DNA from: Mycobacterium sp. 1081908.1
GTDB taxonomy: Bacteria; Actinomycetota; Actinomycetes; Mycobacteriales; Mycobacteriaceae
Length of the DNA: 37,381 nt
NCBI RefSeq assembly: GCF_001673535.1
Contig: NZ_LZLY01000120.1
Coordinates: 1-37,381 of the forward strand
Direction of reading: 5' to 3'
The notes beneath the pieces are model-generated. The model had not been told where the DNA came from, ran no database searches, and was given only the letters and a program-made list of their open reading frames with translations. Of this stretch, positions 1 to 8,049 are shown in pieces. Position numbers and translations under genes: made by a program. How positions within the stretch are numbered: the stretch's first letter is position 1; the number at the start of each line of letters is the position of its first letter.

Positions 1-1804
1 CGGCCATCCGCACCCCGGCCGCGCGCCATTTGTCGACGATCGCGCGGTGCCAGTCCACGGTGAACCATTCGGTGACCGCGGCGGCGATCGTCGGGCCGAC
101 GCCCTCGACCGCGGCCAGCTGCTCGGTGGACGCGTCCTCGATCGCCTGCAGGTCGCCGAATTCCGTGGCCAGGGCACGGGCGGCGGTCGGGCCGACGTGC
201 CGGACCGACAGCGCCACCAGCACCCGCCACAGCGGCTTCGCTTTGGCCACACCGAGATTGGCCAGCAGCCGCGCGCCGTTGGCCGACAACCCGCCGGCCT
301 TCGTGCGGAACAGCTCGGTGCGCAGCAGGTCGTCCTCGGTGAGGGAGAACAGGTCGCCCTCGTCGGCGATCACGCCCGCCTGCAGCAGCGCGATGGCGGC
401 CTCGTAGCCCAGGCCTTCGATGTCGAGCGCGCCGCGACCGGCGACGTGAAACACCCGCTCCCGCAACTGAGCCGGACACGACCGCGCGTTGGGGCAGCGG
501 ATGTCGGCGTCGCCCTCCTTCGCGGGGGCGAGTGGGGTGCCGCATTCGGGACACGTTGTGGGCATGACGAATTCGCGCTCCGAGCCGTCGCGCAGGTCGA
601 CGATCGGGCCGAGCACCTCGGGAATCACGTCGCCGGCCTTGCGGATCACCACGGTGTCGCCGATCAACACGCCTTTGCGCTTGACCTCGGAGGCGTTGTG
701 CAGGGTGGCCAGCCCCACCGTCGACCCGGCCACCTTGACCGGAGTCATGTACGCGAACGGTGTGACGCGCCCGGTCCGCCCGACGTTCACGCGGATGTCC
801 AGGAGCTGGGTCTGCACCTCCTGGGGCGGGTACTTGTAGGCGATCGCCCAGCGCGGCGCCCGCGAGGTGGAGCCCAGCCTGCGCTGCAGCGCCACATCGT
901 CGACTTTGACCACCACGCCGTCGATTTCGTGATCCACGTCGTGGCGGTGCTCGCCCCAGTAGGTGATGCGCTCGAGCGCGCCGGTCACGTTTTCGACGCG
1001 GGTGGTGTGCTCGGAGACGGGCAGGCCCCACGCGCCCAGCGCCAGGTAGGCGTCGTGCAGCGTGGCCGGCCGGAAGCCCTCGGCGTGCCCCACGCCGTGG
1101 CAGATCATCCGCAGCCTGCGGCGCGCGGTGACCGCGGGGTCCTTCTGACGAAGGGATCCCGCGGCGCTGTTGCGCGGGTTGGCGAAGGGCGCCTTGCCGT
1201 CCTCGACCAGCGCGGCGTTGAGCGCCTCGAAGTCCGCGAGCCGGAAGAACACCTCGCCGCGCACCTCCAGGACCTTCGGTACGGGGTAGCCCTTGGCGGC
1301 CGTCAGCCGTTCGGGGACGTCGTCGATGGTTCGGGCGTTCAGCGTGACGTCCTCGCCGGTGCGGCCGTCGCCCCGGGTCGCCGCCCGGACCAGCCGGCCG
1401 TCGCGGTACACCAGCGCCAGCGCGACGCCGTCGATCTTGAGCTCACACAGGTAGGGCACGTCGTCGCCGACCTCGGCGCGCACGCGCGCGGCCCATAGCT
1501 CGAATTCCTCGGCGCTGAAGACGTTGTCCAGGGACAACATTCGCTCCAGGTGCCCGGCCTCGGTGAAGTCGGTGGCGAAGCCGGCCCCGCCGACGAGCTG
1601 CGTCGGCGAATCGGGCGTGCGCAACTCGGGATGCTGCTCCTCGAGCGCCTCGAGGCGGCGCAGCAGCTTGTCGAAGTCCGCGTCGGAGATGATCGGCGCG
1701 TCGCGCACGTAGTAACGGAACTGGTGTTCGCGCACCTCGTCGGCCAGTTCCCGCCATTGCCGCCGGACGTCGGGCGCAACGGGGTCAGCCTCTGCTGAAG
1801 TCAC
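1..1804 (-). CDS. ligA: NAD-dependent DNA ligase LigA (3' end cut by window)
   Basis: LigA seals nicks in duplex DNA using NAD+ during replication and repair. About 601 of the usual ~690 residues are present. The adenylation motif ELKIDG gives the lysine nucleophile near residue 123. It is preceded by the NAD-binding Ia-type helices (HQFRYYVRDAPIISDADFD, about residues 27-45). The far end reads into helix-hairpin-helix sequence (EQLAAVEGVGPTIAAAV), so only the last HhH part and the BRCT domain lie outside the window. I chose the GTG at 1804 (VTSAEADPVAPD), which opens the frame just after the arsR-ligA gap. This is an essential housekeeping gene and looks intact here. Confidence 0.96.
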   Translation of the reverse strand, partial: MTSAEADPVAPDVRRQWRELADEVREHQFRYYVRDAPIISDADFDKLLRRLEALEEQHPELRTPDSPTQLVGGAGFATDFTEAGHLERMLSLDNVFSAEEFELWAARVRAEVGDDVPYLCELKIDGVALALVYRDGRLVRAATRGDGRTGEDVTLNARTIDDVPERLTAAKGYPVPKVLEVRGEVFFRLADFEALNAALVEDGKAPFANPRNSAAGSLRQKDPAVTARRRLRMICHGVGHAEGFRPATLHDAYLALGAWGLPVSEHTTRVENVTGALERITYWGEHRHDVDHEIDGVVVKVDDVALQRRLGSTSRAPRWAIAYKYPPQEVQTQLLDIRVNVGRTGRVTPFAYMTPVKVAGSTVGLATLHNASEVKRKGVLIGDTVVIRKAGDVIPEVLGPIVDLRDGSEREFVMPTTCPECGTPLAPAKEGDADIRCPNARSCPAQLRERVFHVAGRGALDIEGLGYEAAIALLQAGVIADEGDLFSLTEDDLLRTELFRTKAGGLSANGARLLANLGVAKAKPLWRVLVALSVRHVGPTAARALATEFGDLQAIEDASTEQLAAVEGVGPTIAAAVTEWFTVDWHRAIVDKWRAAGVRMA

Positions 1805-1844
1805 CCTCGCAGATTATCGAAGGGCGCCGACGGGTCGGCTTGTG

Positions 1845-1907
1845 CGCCGAGATTGCCGTGGTGGTTGCGCTGAACCTCCGGGCACAGCCGTGGTGGCAAT
1901 CTCGGCG
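1845..1907. repeat. Long-loop inverted repeat between arsR and ligA
   Basis: CGCCGAGATTGCC (1845-1857) and its exact complement GGCAATCTCGGCG (1895-1907) form a 13-bp stem with a 37-base loop. No T tract follows on either strand, so it is not a classical terminator. It may be a dispersed intergenic repeat or an RNA structure between the two minus-strand genes. Confidence 0.6.
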
Positions 1908-1913
1908 ACGAGT

Positions 1914-2231
1914 TCACTCGTCTTCCACGAATGCCCGCAACCGCTCGACCGCCGCATCCCAGCGCCGCGACAGCTGGTCGAGGTAGTCGCTGGCCCGGGC
2001 CAGCGGCTCGGTCCGCACGGTCCAGACCCGCTCGCGCCCGCGCCGGGCGCTGGTGACCAGTCCGGCGGACTCCAGCAGCGCCAGGTGCTTGCTGGCCGCC
2101 TGCCGGGTAACCGGAATGGCCTGGGTGACTTGCGATGTCGAGCACGGCCCGACGTCGCAGAGCCGCACGACGATGCGCAACCGGTTGGCGTCCCCCAGCG
2201 CGTCGAAGAGCGGCGCGCCGACGGCGCTCAT
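1914..2231 (-). CDS. ArsR-family winged-helix repressor
   Basis: A 105-residue regulator with an ArsR-type winged helix: LFDALGDANRLRIVVRLCD, then the recognition helix in TRQAASKHLALLESAGLV, then a wing (SARRGRERVWTV). No cysteine metal-binding box is obvious, so the signal is probably not arsenite. Its ATG at 2231 overlaps the stop of the upstream SRPBCC gene in an ATGA junction, so the two are translated together. ArsR-SRPBCC/AHSA1 pairs are common in actinobacteria and usually autoregulate. Two matching palindromes upstream of the pair are the likely operators. Its ligand is unknown. Confidence 0.9.
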   Translation of the reverse strand: MSAVGAPLFDALGDANRLRIVVRLCDVGPCSTSQVTQAIPVTRQAASKHLALLESAGLVTSARRGRERVWTVRTEPLARASDYLDQLSRRWDAAVERLRAFVEDE

Positions 2232-2713
2232 ACCCGCGTGCCCTCCAGGTACTTGCGCACCAGGTCGGTCTGCATGGCCCAGCCCTCGGAGTTGGCCTCG
2301 AACGAGGAGGCGCGACGCGCCGCGGGGATGGCGTCGAAACCGGACTCGGTGATCGTGAGCAGCACACCCTCGGGCGTCTCGGCGAGGGTGAACTCGACCA
2401 GCGTGGTCGGCTCGTCGTCGACGTCCGGATCGCCCGCGCACGGCTGCCAGCGGTAGGCGAACCGCCGCTGGGGCTCGATCGCGACGATCTGCCAGGTGCT
2501 CTTGACACCGGCGTGCGGCTCCTGTCGCTCGGCGACCTCCTCGTCGACGGTGGTCGGGGTGATGGTCGCGGCGACGGGCCGGCCGGCGACGAATGGCCCG
2601 TCGAAGCGCACACCGAACCACTGCCCGAACTGCTCGGCGTCCGTGATGGCCCGCCACACCCGGTCCAACGGCGCGCGCAGCGTCACACGCTTTTCAATTC
2701 GATCAGTACTCAT
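2228..2713 (-). CDS. SRPBCC / AHSA1-type START-fold protein
   Basis: A 161-residue protein of the AHSA1-like SRPBCC superfamily (a helix-grip fold with a hydrophobic ligand cavity). Typical features are the start KRVTLRAPLDRVWRAITD, the AEQFGQWFG segment, and the closing tryptophan-bearing helix (SEGWAMQTDLVRKYLEG). I chose the ATG at 2713 because an AGGAGGT ribosome site lies 5 bases upstream. A TTG start two codons earlier is possible but would overlap that site. It is the first gene of a two-gene unit with the ArsR repressor. The natural ligand cannot be read from the sequence. Confidence 0.88.
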   Translation of the reverse strand: MSTDRIEKRVTLRAPLDRVWRAITDAEQFGQWFGVRFDGPFVAGRPVAATITPTTVDEEVAERQEPHAGVKSTWQIVAIEPQRRFAYRWQPCAGDPDVDDEPTTLVEFTLAETPEGVLLTITESGFDAIPAARRASSFEANSEGWAMQTDLVRKYLEGTRV

Positions 2714-2715
2714 AT

Positions 2716-2731
2716 GCAACCTCCTGGTTGC
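2716..2731. promoter_or_regulatory. Operator-like palindrome 1 (GCAAC-N6-GTTGC)
   Basis: GCAACCTCCTGGTTGC is a perfect inverted repeat that encloses the ribosome-binding site of the SRPBCC gene. Its architecture matches a second copy 47 bp further upstream. Inference: it is the binding site of the adjacent ArsR repressor. Confidence 0.65.
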
Positions 2732-2761
2732 CTTTCAGGCTGCCACAGCCAAGCCCCGAAG

Positions 2762-2779
2762 CGCAACCATTTAGTTGCG
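2762..2779. promoter_or_regulatory. Operator-like palindrome 2 (GCAAC-N6-GTTGC)
   Basis: CGCAACCATTTAGTTGCG has 6-bp perfect arms around a 6-bp spacer and shares the GCAAC-N6-GTTGC pattern of the site at 2716. The pair lies directly upstream of the SRPBCC-arsR unit, as expected for autorepression. Confidence 0.65.
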
Positions 2780-2790
2780 TATTGCGTCTG

Positions 2791-3441
2791 CTAGGTCAGA
2801 CCGTCCGAACCGTTCTCGCCGAAGATGCCCGACGGTCCGCCGGCGCCGGCGGAGCCGGTGCCGCCGTTTCCGATGCCTGCGTTTCCACCGTTGCCGCCGT
2901 CGCCGATCCCCGCGGCCCCGCCGCCGTTGCCTATCAGGCCGGCGCCACCGCCCGCGCCGCCGGGCGCTCCGGGGTTGGTGCCGTTGCCACCGGCACCGCC
3001 GTTGCCGAACAAGATCCCGCCGGGGCCGCCGGCCTGCCCCACGCCGTTGATGGTTCCCCCGTTGGCGCCGTTGCCGATCAGCGGGCGCTTCAGCAGCGCC
3101 TCGGTGGGTGCGTTGATCACGCCCAGCACATCCTGCTGGAGCATCTGCAGCGGCGAAACGTTGGTGGCCTCGGCCGTCGCGTACGCAGCCGCACCGGAAT
3201 TGAGGGCTTTGACGAACTGATCGTGAAACGCCGTCGCCTGGGCGCTGATCGACTGGAATGCCTGAGCGTGCTCGCCGAACACGGCCGCAATGCCCGCCGA
3301 CACCTCATCGGCGGCCGCAGCCAAAACCGTCGTGGTGGGCGGCGCGGCGGCCGCGTTGGCCGCGCTGATCGTGGACCCGATGCCCGCCAGATCGGTCGCG
3401 GCTGTTGCCACTATCTCTGGCATTGCGATTACAAACGACAT
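2791..3441 (-). CDS. PE family protein with short PGRS-like Gly-rich tail
   Basis: A 216-residue PE_PGRS-type protein. Residues 1-95 are a PE domain with the PE pair at residues 8-9 and the type VII secretion signal YxxxD/E as Y87-A-T-A-E91. A linker (about residues 96-120, APTEALLKRPLIGNGANGG) resembles the junction usual in PE_PGRS proteins. The rest is Gly-Gly-X repeat (NGGAGGNG, GNGGTGSAG). The tail is only about 95 residues, short for PGRS. The ATG at 3441 has GGGAGGT upstream. It is probably exported by ESX-5 to the cell surface. No neighbouring PPE partner is present. Its function is unknown. Confidence 0.9.
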   Translation of the reverse strand: MSFVIAMPEIVATAATDLAGIGSTISAANAAAAPPTTTVLAAAADEVSAGIAAVFGEHAQAFQSISAQATAFHDQFVKALNSGAAAYATAEATNVSPLQMLQQDVLGVINAPTEALLKRPLIGNGANGGTINGVGQAGGPGGILFGNGGAGGNGTNPGAPGGAGGGAGLIGNGGGAAGIGDGGNGGNAGIGNGGTGSAGAGGPSGIFGENGSDGLT

Positions 3442-4350
3442 TCCGCACCTCCCGACAGTTCGGCTTTCGCGCCTGTTTGGTCACGGGGACATTCAGAAAC
3501 GACAGCAGCGTATCGCGGACTCCGTAGCAAATTCCATACTTCAAGAGAAAATTCTTGCTCTGTGGTCATTCGGAGGGGCCTTGACGCCCTGGAACTATGT
3601 CGAAAGCGCGCAGCGCACGCCCGTTTACACCGTGAGCGTCTATAACCGGTCGACCGTTTTCCCACCGCTGTGGATCGGGCTACAACTCGAAGCGCAGACC
3701 TCGACAACTATTTGTGATCGGGTGGTGGCAGGAGGGCTATCACAGGCAATACAGCCCTAAAACAAACCTTTTCCTGTGATGCCGCGCTATTACAGACGGC
3801 GCGTCAACGATTCGGTTCTGTTGGGCGGCCTTCCGTGATCAAGAACGTTTTCCTGCCGCGGTCATCACAGTCTACGCAGCGCAAACCAGCAGTTCGGCGC
3901 GCTGAAATAAGCAATCGTCATCCGAGTGGAGCCCTGCGCGGAGCGGTATTAATGCGGCATATCGCCGCTGGCGCTTCATGTGAAAGTTCGCATTACTTAC
4001 GTGTCTTGCGAACGAGCAAGTCGATCGGCACTAAGGCTGAACTCCCGACGCGCGGAAGTGATATAGGGTGTCGCCCGGTTACGGCTTAGGAATTGAATTC
4101 GATTGCGCACGCTCCCATCGCTAGGCAGATTCGCATCGTACGTCCGCTTCGGCCGATCGATCAAGGCATCCGCGGCGTTTTCGTTGGTCGACCTAGCCTT
4201 GCGCCGCTTCGGTGTTCCCACAAATAGTGCCCGTGCGGAACTTCATACAGCAAATGGATAGTTCGCGCTATGAGTATTCGCTGAAACCGCCCGCCGCCCG
4301 ACCGGACGGCTCACCAGCCGGCTTTCGGCCCCGTTTGGCTGTCGCCGACG
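3442..4350. other. Gene-free, lower-GC stretch between PE_PGRS and otsA
   Basis: About 900 bases with clearly lower GC than the flanks (for example 3520-3560 and 3730-3800). The open frames here have poor mycobacterial codon patterns, lack ribosome sites, and show no family resemblance. It should contain the PE_PGRS promoter and the otsA 3' region, but I could not assign boxes or a terminator. It may be eroded coding DNA. Confidence 0.5.
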
Positions 4351-5817
4351 CTAGCTCGCGTCGTGCGGATGGGACTCGGCGAGCGCCTCGAGGAAAGAGC
4401 GTGCCCACCGGTCCACGTCGTGGGCGAGCACCTGGCGGCGCAGCGCGCGCATCCGGCGCCGTCCCTCCTCGGGCGACTGGTTGAGCGCCGCCTCGATCAC
4501 GTCCTTGACGCCGTCGGTGTCGTGCGGGTTGACCAGGTAGGCCTGCCGGAGTTCGGCTGCGGCACCGGTGAATTCGGACAGGACGAGGGCGCCGCCGAGA
4601 TCGCTGCGGCAGGCGACGTACTCCTTGGCCACCAGGTTCATCCCGTCGCGCAGCGGGGTCACCAGCATGACGTCGCTGGCGACGAAGAACGCGATGAGCT
4701 CGTCGCGGGGGACCGGCCGATGCAGGTAATGCACCACCGGATGACCCACCTCGGCGTATTCGCCGTTGATGTGGCCGACCTCGCGCTCGATGTCGTTGCG
4801 CAGGATCTGGTAGCTCTCCACGCGTTCGCGGCTGGGCGTCGCGAGTTGAACCAGCACGGTGTCGTCGCGTTTCGCGCGGCCCTCGGCGAGCAGCTCCGAA
4901 AAGGCCTTCAGGCGAACGTCAATGCCCTTGGTGTAGTCGAGCCGGTCGACGCCGAGCAGGATCTTGCGCGGGTTGCCGAGCTCGGCGCGGATCTCCCGCG
5001 CGCGGCGACGCACGTCGCGGTCGCGGGCCGCGTGATCGAGCGCGGTGGAGTCGATCGAGATCGGAAACGCGCCCACCCGCACCGTGCGGGATGCCAGCTC
5101 CACCTCGCCGAATCGCGACCGAACGCCGACGGCGCCGCGGGAGGTGTTGACCCCGATCAGTTGCCGGGACAGGAAGAGAAAATTCTGCGCACCGCCGGGC
5201 AGGTGGAACCCGACCAGGTCGGCACCGAGCAGGCCCTCGACGATCTCAGTGCGCCACGGCAGCTGCATGAACAGCTCCACCGGCGGGAACGGGATGTGCA
5301 GGAAGAAACCGATGGTCAGGTCGGGCCGTAGCTCGCGCAGCATCTTGGGAACCAGCTGCAGTTGGTAGTCCTGCACCCACACGGTCGCCCCGCGGGCCGC
5401 GGCGCGCGAGGTGGCCTCGGCGAAGCGGCGGTTGACGTCCACGTAGCGGTCCCACCATTCGCGGTGGTAAATCGGTTTGACGATGACGTCGTGATACAGC
5501 GGCCACAGCGTGGCGTTGGAGAATCCCTCGTAGTATTCGGCGACGTCGTCGGCGGTCAGCCGCACGGGGTGCAGCTGCAGGTCGTCCTGGACGATCGGCT
5601 CGTAGTCGAACTCGTCGTCGTCATCGGCCACTCCGGGCCACCCGACCCACGCGCCGCGCCGGCGACGCAGCAGCGGCTCGAGGGCCGTGACCAAGCCCCC
5701 GGGGCTGCGTTTCCAGTTGGTGGTGCCGTCGGGAAGCCGCTCGAGGTCGACCGGCAGCCGATTGGCGACGACTACGAAATCGGAATTGCCGAAGTGCTGG
5801 CCTCCGCCGGGAGCCAT
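4351..5817 (-). CDS. otsA: Trehalose-6-phosphate synthase OtsA
   Basis: OtsA joins glucose from a nucleotide sugar (ADP- or UDP-glucose) to glucose-6-phosphate, making trehalose-6-phosphate in the cytoplasm; trehalose feeds the mycolyl glycolipids. The 488-residue product is full length for this GT-B, GT20 family. It shows VVANRLPV (residues 15-22), the loop SPGGLVTALEP (38-48), HIPFPP, GVDRLDYTKGID, and PLRDGMNLVAKEYV near the nucleotide site. The ATG at 5817 follows directly on the TAA of the small upstream gene, so the two are surely co-transcribed. The same pair occurs in M. tuberculosis as Rv3490 with Rv3489. Confidence 0.96.
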   Translation of the reverse strand: MAPGGGQHFGNSDFVVVANRLPVDLERLPDGTTNWKRSPGGLVTALEPLLRRRRGAWVGWPGVADDDDEFDYEPIVQDDLQLHPVRLTADDVAEYYEGFSNATLWPLYHDVIVKPIYHREWWDRYVDVNRRFAEATSRAAARGATVWVQDYQLQLVPKMLRELRPDLTIGFFLHIPFPPVELFMQLPWRTEIVEGLLGADLVGFHLPGGAQNFLFLSRQLIGVNTSRGAVGVRSRFGEVELASRTVRVGAFPISIDSTALDHAARDRDVRRRAREIRAELGNPRKILLGVDRLDYTKGIDVRLKAFSELLAEGRAKRDDTVLVQLATPSRERVESYQILRNDIEREVGHINGEYAEVGHPVVHYLHRPVPRDELIAFFVASDVMLVTPLRDGMNLVAKEYVACRSDLGGALVLSEFTGAAAELRQAYLVNPHDTDGVKDVIEAALNQSPEEGRRRMRALRRQVLAHDVDRWARSFLEALAESHPHDAS

Positions 5818-5982
5818 TTAAGTGTCGTGTTTTGCCGGTCCGATACCGAGCATCGACAGGAAGACGCGGCACTCGTCGGCGTCGTTCGCGTACGCGGCGA
5901 CCACCCGCCTGGCCTGGCTTGCGGTGCTGTCGGCCAAGGGCTCCACATCGCCGAGTTCGCCAGGATCAGATTTGGTAGGCAT
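5818..5982 (-). CDS. Small conserved protein upstream of otsA (Rv3489-like)
   Basis: A 54-residue acidic, soluble-looking protein (MPTKSDPGELGDVEPLADST at its start, ending SMLGIGPAKHDT). It has no signal peptide or membrane segment. Its stop codon TAA abuts the otsA ATG with no spacer, which implies translational coupling. In M. tuberculosis the small gene Rv3489 sits in the same place before otsA, and the length agrees with what I recall of it. Its function is unknown; the coupling suggests a role tied to OtsA level or activity, which is inference. Confidence 0.8.
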   Translation of the reverse strand: MPTKSDPGELGDVEPLADSTASQARRVVAAYANDADECRVFLSMLGIGPAKHDT

Positions 5983-6223
5983 ACGACAACTGTAGGCGAC
6001 GTCGATGTTCGCCCGCAGGCGTCTCACCCCGGCGACCGGCGCACCCTTGCTGTCGATGCTGGTCAGAAGCGTCTCCTCGCGCCGCCACCAGTGCGTGGGG
6101 CGCCGCCGGATCCACCCAGCGATCAGCGTCTTCGGCGGTGGCCGTAATGTGCACAGAGGCGGCCCGGCATTTACGGATCGACCCAAACTTGTAACGAGCC
6201 CGACGACAAGGTAGGTGGGCGGA

Positions 6224-7141
6224 ATGACACTCTCCGACCAGGCCGGCACCCAAGCGACCGACGCCGATCAGCTAGTGGCCTATGAAACCCTCGACGACGG
6301 CCGCATCGCCCGGATCTGGCTCAACCGGCCCGACGCCGCCAACGCGCAGAGCCGCGGCCTGCTGGTCCAGCTCGACGAGGCGTTCCTGCGTGCCGAGGCC
6401 GACGACACCGTTCGCGTGGTGATCCTGGCGGCGCGCGGCAAGAACTTCTCCGCCGGCCACGACCTCGGCTCGGAGTTGGCGATCGCCGAGCGCAGCCAGC
6501 TGCCGAGCTTCCGCATCAACGGCGGCACCCGCGATCCGATCGCGGAGAAGATCTACCTGCAGGAGTGGCACTACTTCTTCCAGAACACCTGCCGCTGGCG
6601 CGATTTGCGCAAGATCACCATCGCCCAGGTGCAGGGCAACGCGATCTCGGCCGGCCTGATGCTGATCTGGGCCTGCGACCTGATCGTGGCGGCCGACAAC
6701 GCGAAGTTCAGCGACGTCGTCGCCGTGCGTTTGGGGATGCCGGGCGTCGAATACTACGCCCACCCTTGGGAATTCGGGCCGCGCAAGGCCAAGGAGCTGC
6801 TGTTGACCGGCGATGCGCTGGACGCCGACGAGGCCTACCGGTTGGGCATGGTGTCGAAGGTGTTCCCGGTCGACGAGCTGGCGGACAAGACGCTGGAATT
6901 CGCCCGGCGCATCGCCGATCGGCCCACGATGGCGGCGCTGCTCGTCAAGGACTCGGTGAACGCGGCCTCCGACGCGATGGGATTCACCGAGGCGCTGCGG
7001 CACGCGTTCCACATTCACGAGCTTGGCCACGCGCACTGGGCCGCCCACAACGAGAACAGGTACGCGGTCGGCCTGCCACCCGACGTCGAGGATTGGCGCG
7101 ACGCCAAGCCCACGCAGGTCGCCCGCCGCGATACGCCCTAG
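6224..7141 (+). CDS. Enoyl-CoA hydratase/isomerase (crotonase) family protein
   Basis: A 305-residue crotonase-fold enzyme that acts on acyl-CoA substrates. It shows IARIWLNRPDAANAQ, the first oxyanion-hole segment GKNFSAGHDLGSE, and the second GNAISAGLMLIWACDLIVAA, in which the usual GGG is changed to AGL. The candidate acid/base region is RLGMPGVEYYAHPWEFG. An insertion of about 30 residues between the oxyanion strands and a long C-terminal tail make it larger than a typical 260-residue crotonase. I prefer the ATG at 6224 over the GTG at 6215, because GGTGGGCGG then serves as the ribosome site. It may belong with the downstream SDR pair in steroid or fatty-acid breakdown. The exact substrate is not evident. 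Confidence 0.88.
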   Translation: MTLSDQAGTQATDADQLVAYETLDDGRIARIWLNRPDAANAQSRGLLVQLDEAFLRAEADDTVRVVILAARGKNFSAGHDLGSELAIAERSQLPSFRINGGTRDPIAEKIYLQEWHYFFQNTCRWRDLRKITIAQVQGNAISAGLMLIWACDLIVAADNAKFSDVVAVRLGMPGVEYYAHPWEFGPRKAKELLLTGDALDADEAYRLGMVSKVFPVDELADKTLEFARRIADRPTMAALLVKDSVNAASDAMGFTEALRHAFHIHELGHAHWAAHNENRYAVGLPPDVEDWRDAKPTQVARRDTP

Positions 7142-7173
7142 CGTGACCCGTGTGGCGGCTGTGACCGCTCGCC

Positions 7174-7192
7174 TATGCTAGAACCCGTTTCA
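7174..7192 (+). promoter_or_regulatory. Promoter -10 (TATGCT) overlapped by a KstR-type box
   Basis: TATGCT at 7174-7179 fits a mycobacterial -10 box. TAGAACCCGTTTCA at 7179-7192 matches exactly the published KstR half-palindrome pattern TnnAACnnGTTnnA. The box covers the expected transcription start of the SDR genes, which is the position for repression by the cholesterol-catabolism regulator KstR. Confidence 0.65.
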
Positions 7193-7215
7193 GTTTCGGC
7201 GTGAAGGGGCGCGGC

Positions 7216-8046
7216 GTGCAGCTTTCTTTCGTAAACCGGACCTACCTGGTCACCGGTGGTGGCAGCGGCATCGGCAAGGGGGTCGCGGCCGGGCTGGTCG
7301 CGGCCGGCGCGTCGGTCATGATCGTCGGCCGCAACGCCGACCGGTTGGCGGCCGCGGTCCAAGAAATCGAAGTGCTCAAGGCGAGCGGCGCGATCCGCTA
7401 CGAGCCGGCCGACATCACCAACGAGGAGGAGGCCGCCCACGCGGTCGACGCGGCCACGGCCTGGCACGGCCGGCTGCACGGGGTGGTGCATTGCGCGGGC
7501 GGGTCGGAGACCATCGGCCCGATCACTCAGATCGACTCGGAGGCATGGCGGCGCACGGTCGACCTCAACGTGAACGGCACCATGTACGTGCTCAAGCACG
7601 CCGCGCGCGAATTGGTGCGCGGCGGCGGCGGTTCGTTCGTCGGGATCTCGTCGATCGCGGCCAGCAACACCCATCGCTGGTTCGGCGCCTACGGTGTCAC
7701 CAAGTCGGCCGTCGACCACATGATGCAGCTGGCCGCCGACGAGCTCGGCCCGTCGTGGGTGCGGGTCAACAGCGTCCGCCCCGGCCTGATCCGCACGGAT
7801 CTCGTTGGGCCCATTACGGAATCACCGGAGCTGAGTGCGGACTACCGGCAATGCACGCCACTGCCACGGGTGGGCGAGGTCGAGGACGTGGCCAACCTGG
7901 CGATGTTCTTGCTCAGCGATGCCGCCAGCTGGATCACCGGGCAGTGCATCAACGTCGACGGCGGCCACATCCTGCGGCGCGGCCCCGACTTCTCGGCGAT
8001 GCTGGAACCCGCGTTCGGCGCCGAGGGCCTGCGCGGGGTGGTCTGA
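7216..8046 (+). CDS. SDR-family oxidoreductase (first of pair)
   Basis: A 276-residue classical short-chain dehydrogenase/reductase that uses NAD(P)(H) on a hydroxyl/keto substrate. The cofactor loop is TGGGSGIG (residues 13-20), a CAGG segment follows near residue 93, and catalytic residues are Ser145/146, Tyr159 and Lys163 (YGVTK). The C-terminal ITGQCINVDGGHILRRGP is typical of FabG-like SDRs. I chose the GTG at 7216 because AAGGGG lies 6 bases upstream; a GTG at 7201 would precede that site. The KstR-type box just upstream suggests a sterol or sterol-derived substrate. The next SDR starts 3 bases after this stop, so they form one operon. Confidence 0.9.
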   Translation: MQLSFVNRTYLVTGGGSGIGKGVAAGLVAAGASVMIVGRNADRLAAAVQEIEVLKASGAIRYEPADITNEEEAAHAVDAATAWHGRLHGVVHCAGGSETIGPITQIDSEAWRRTVDLNVNGTMYVLKHAARELVRGGGGSFVGISSIAASNTHRWFGAYGVTKSAVDHMMQLAADELGPSWVRVNSVRPGLIRTDLVGPITESPELSADYRQCTPLPRVGEVEDVANLAMFLLSDAASWITGQCINVDGGHILRRGPDFSAMLEPAFGAEGLRGVV

Positions 8047-8049
8047 GCG

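Noticed and set aside
47..1498. Long plus-strand open frame across ligA
   Set aside because: It is the antisense shadow of ligA, whose reading frame has the KIDG and HhH motifs. Similar shadows oppose otsA, atsD, cpsA and the FAH operon and were left out.
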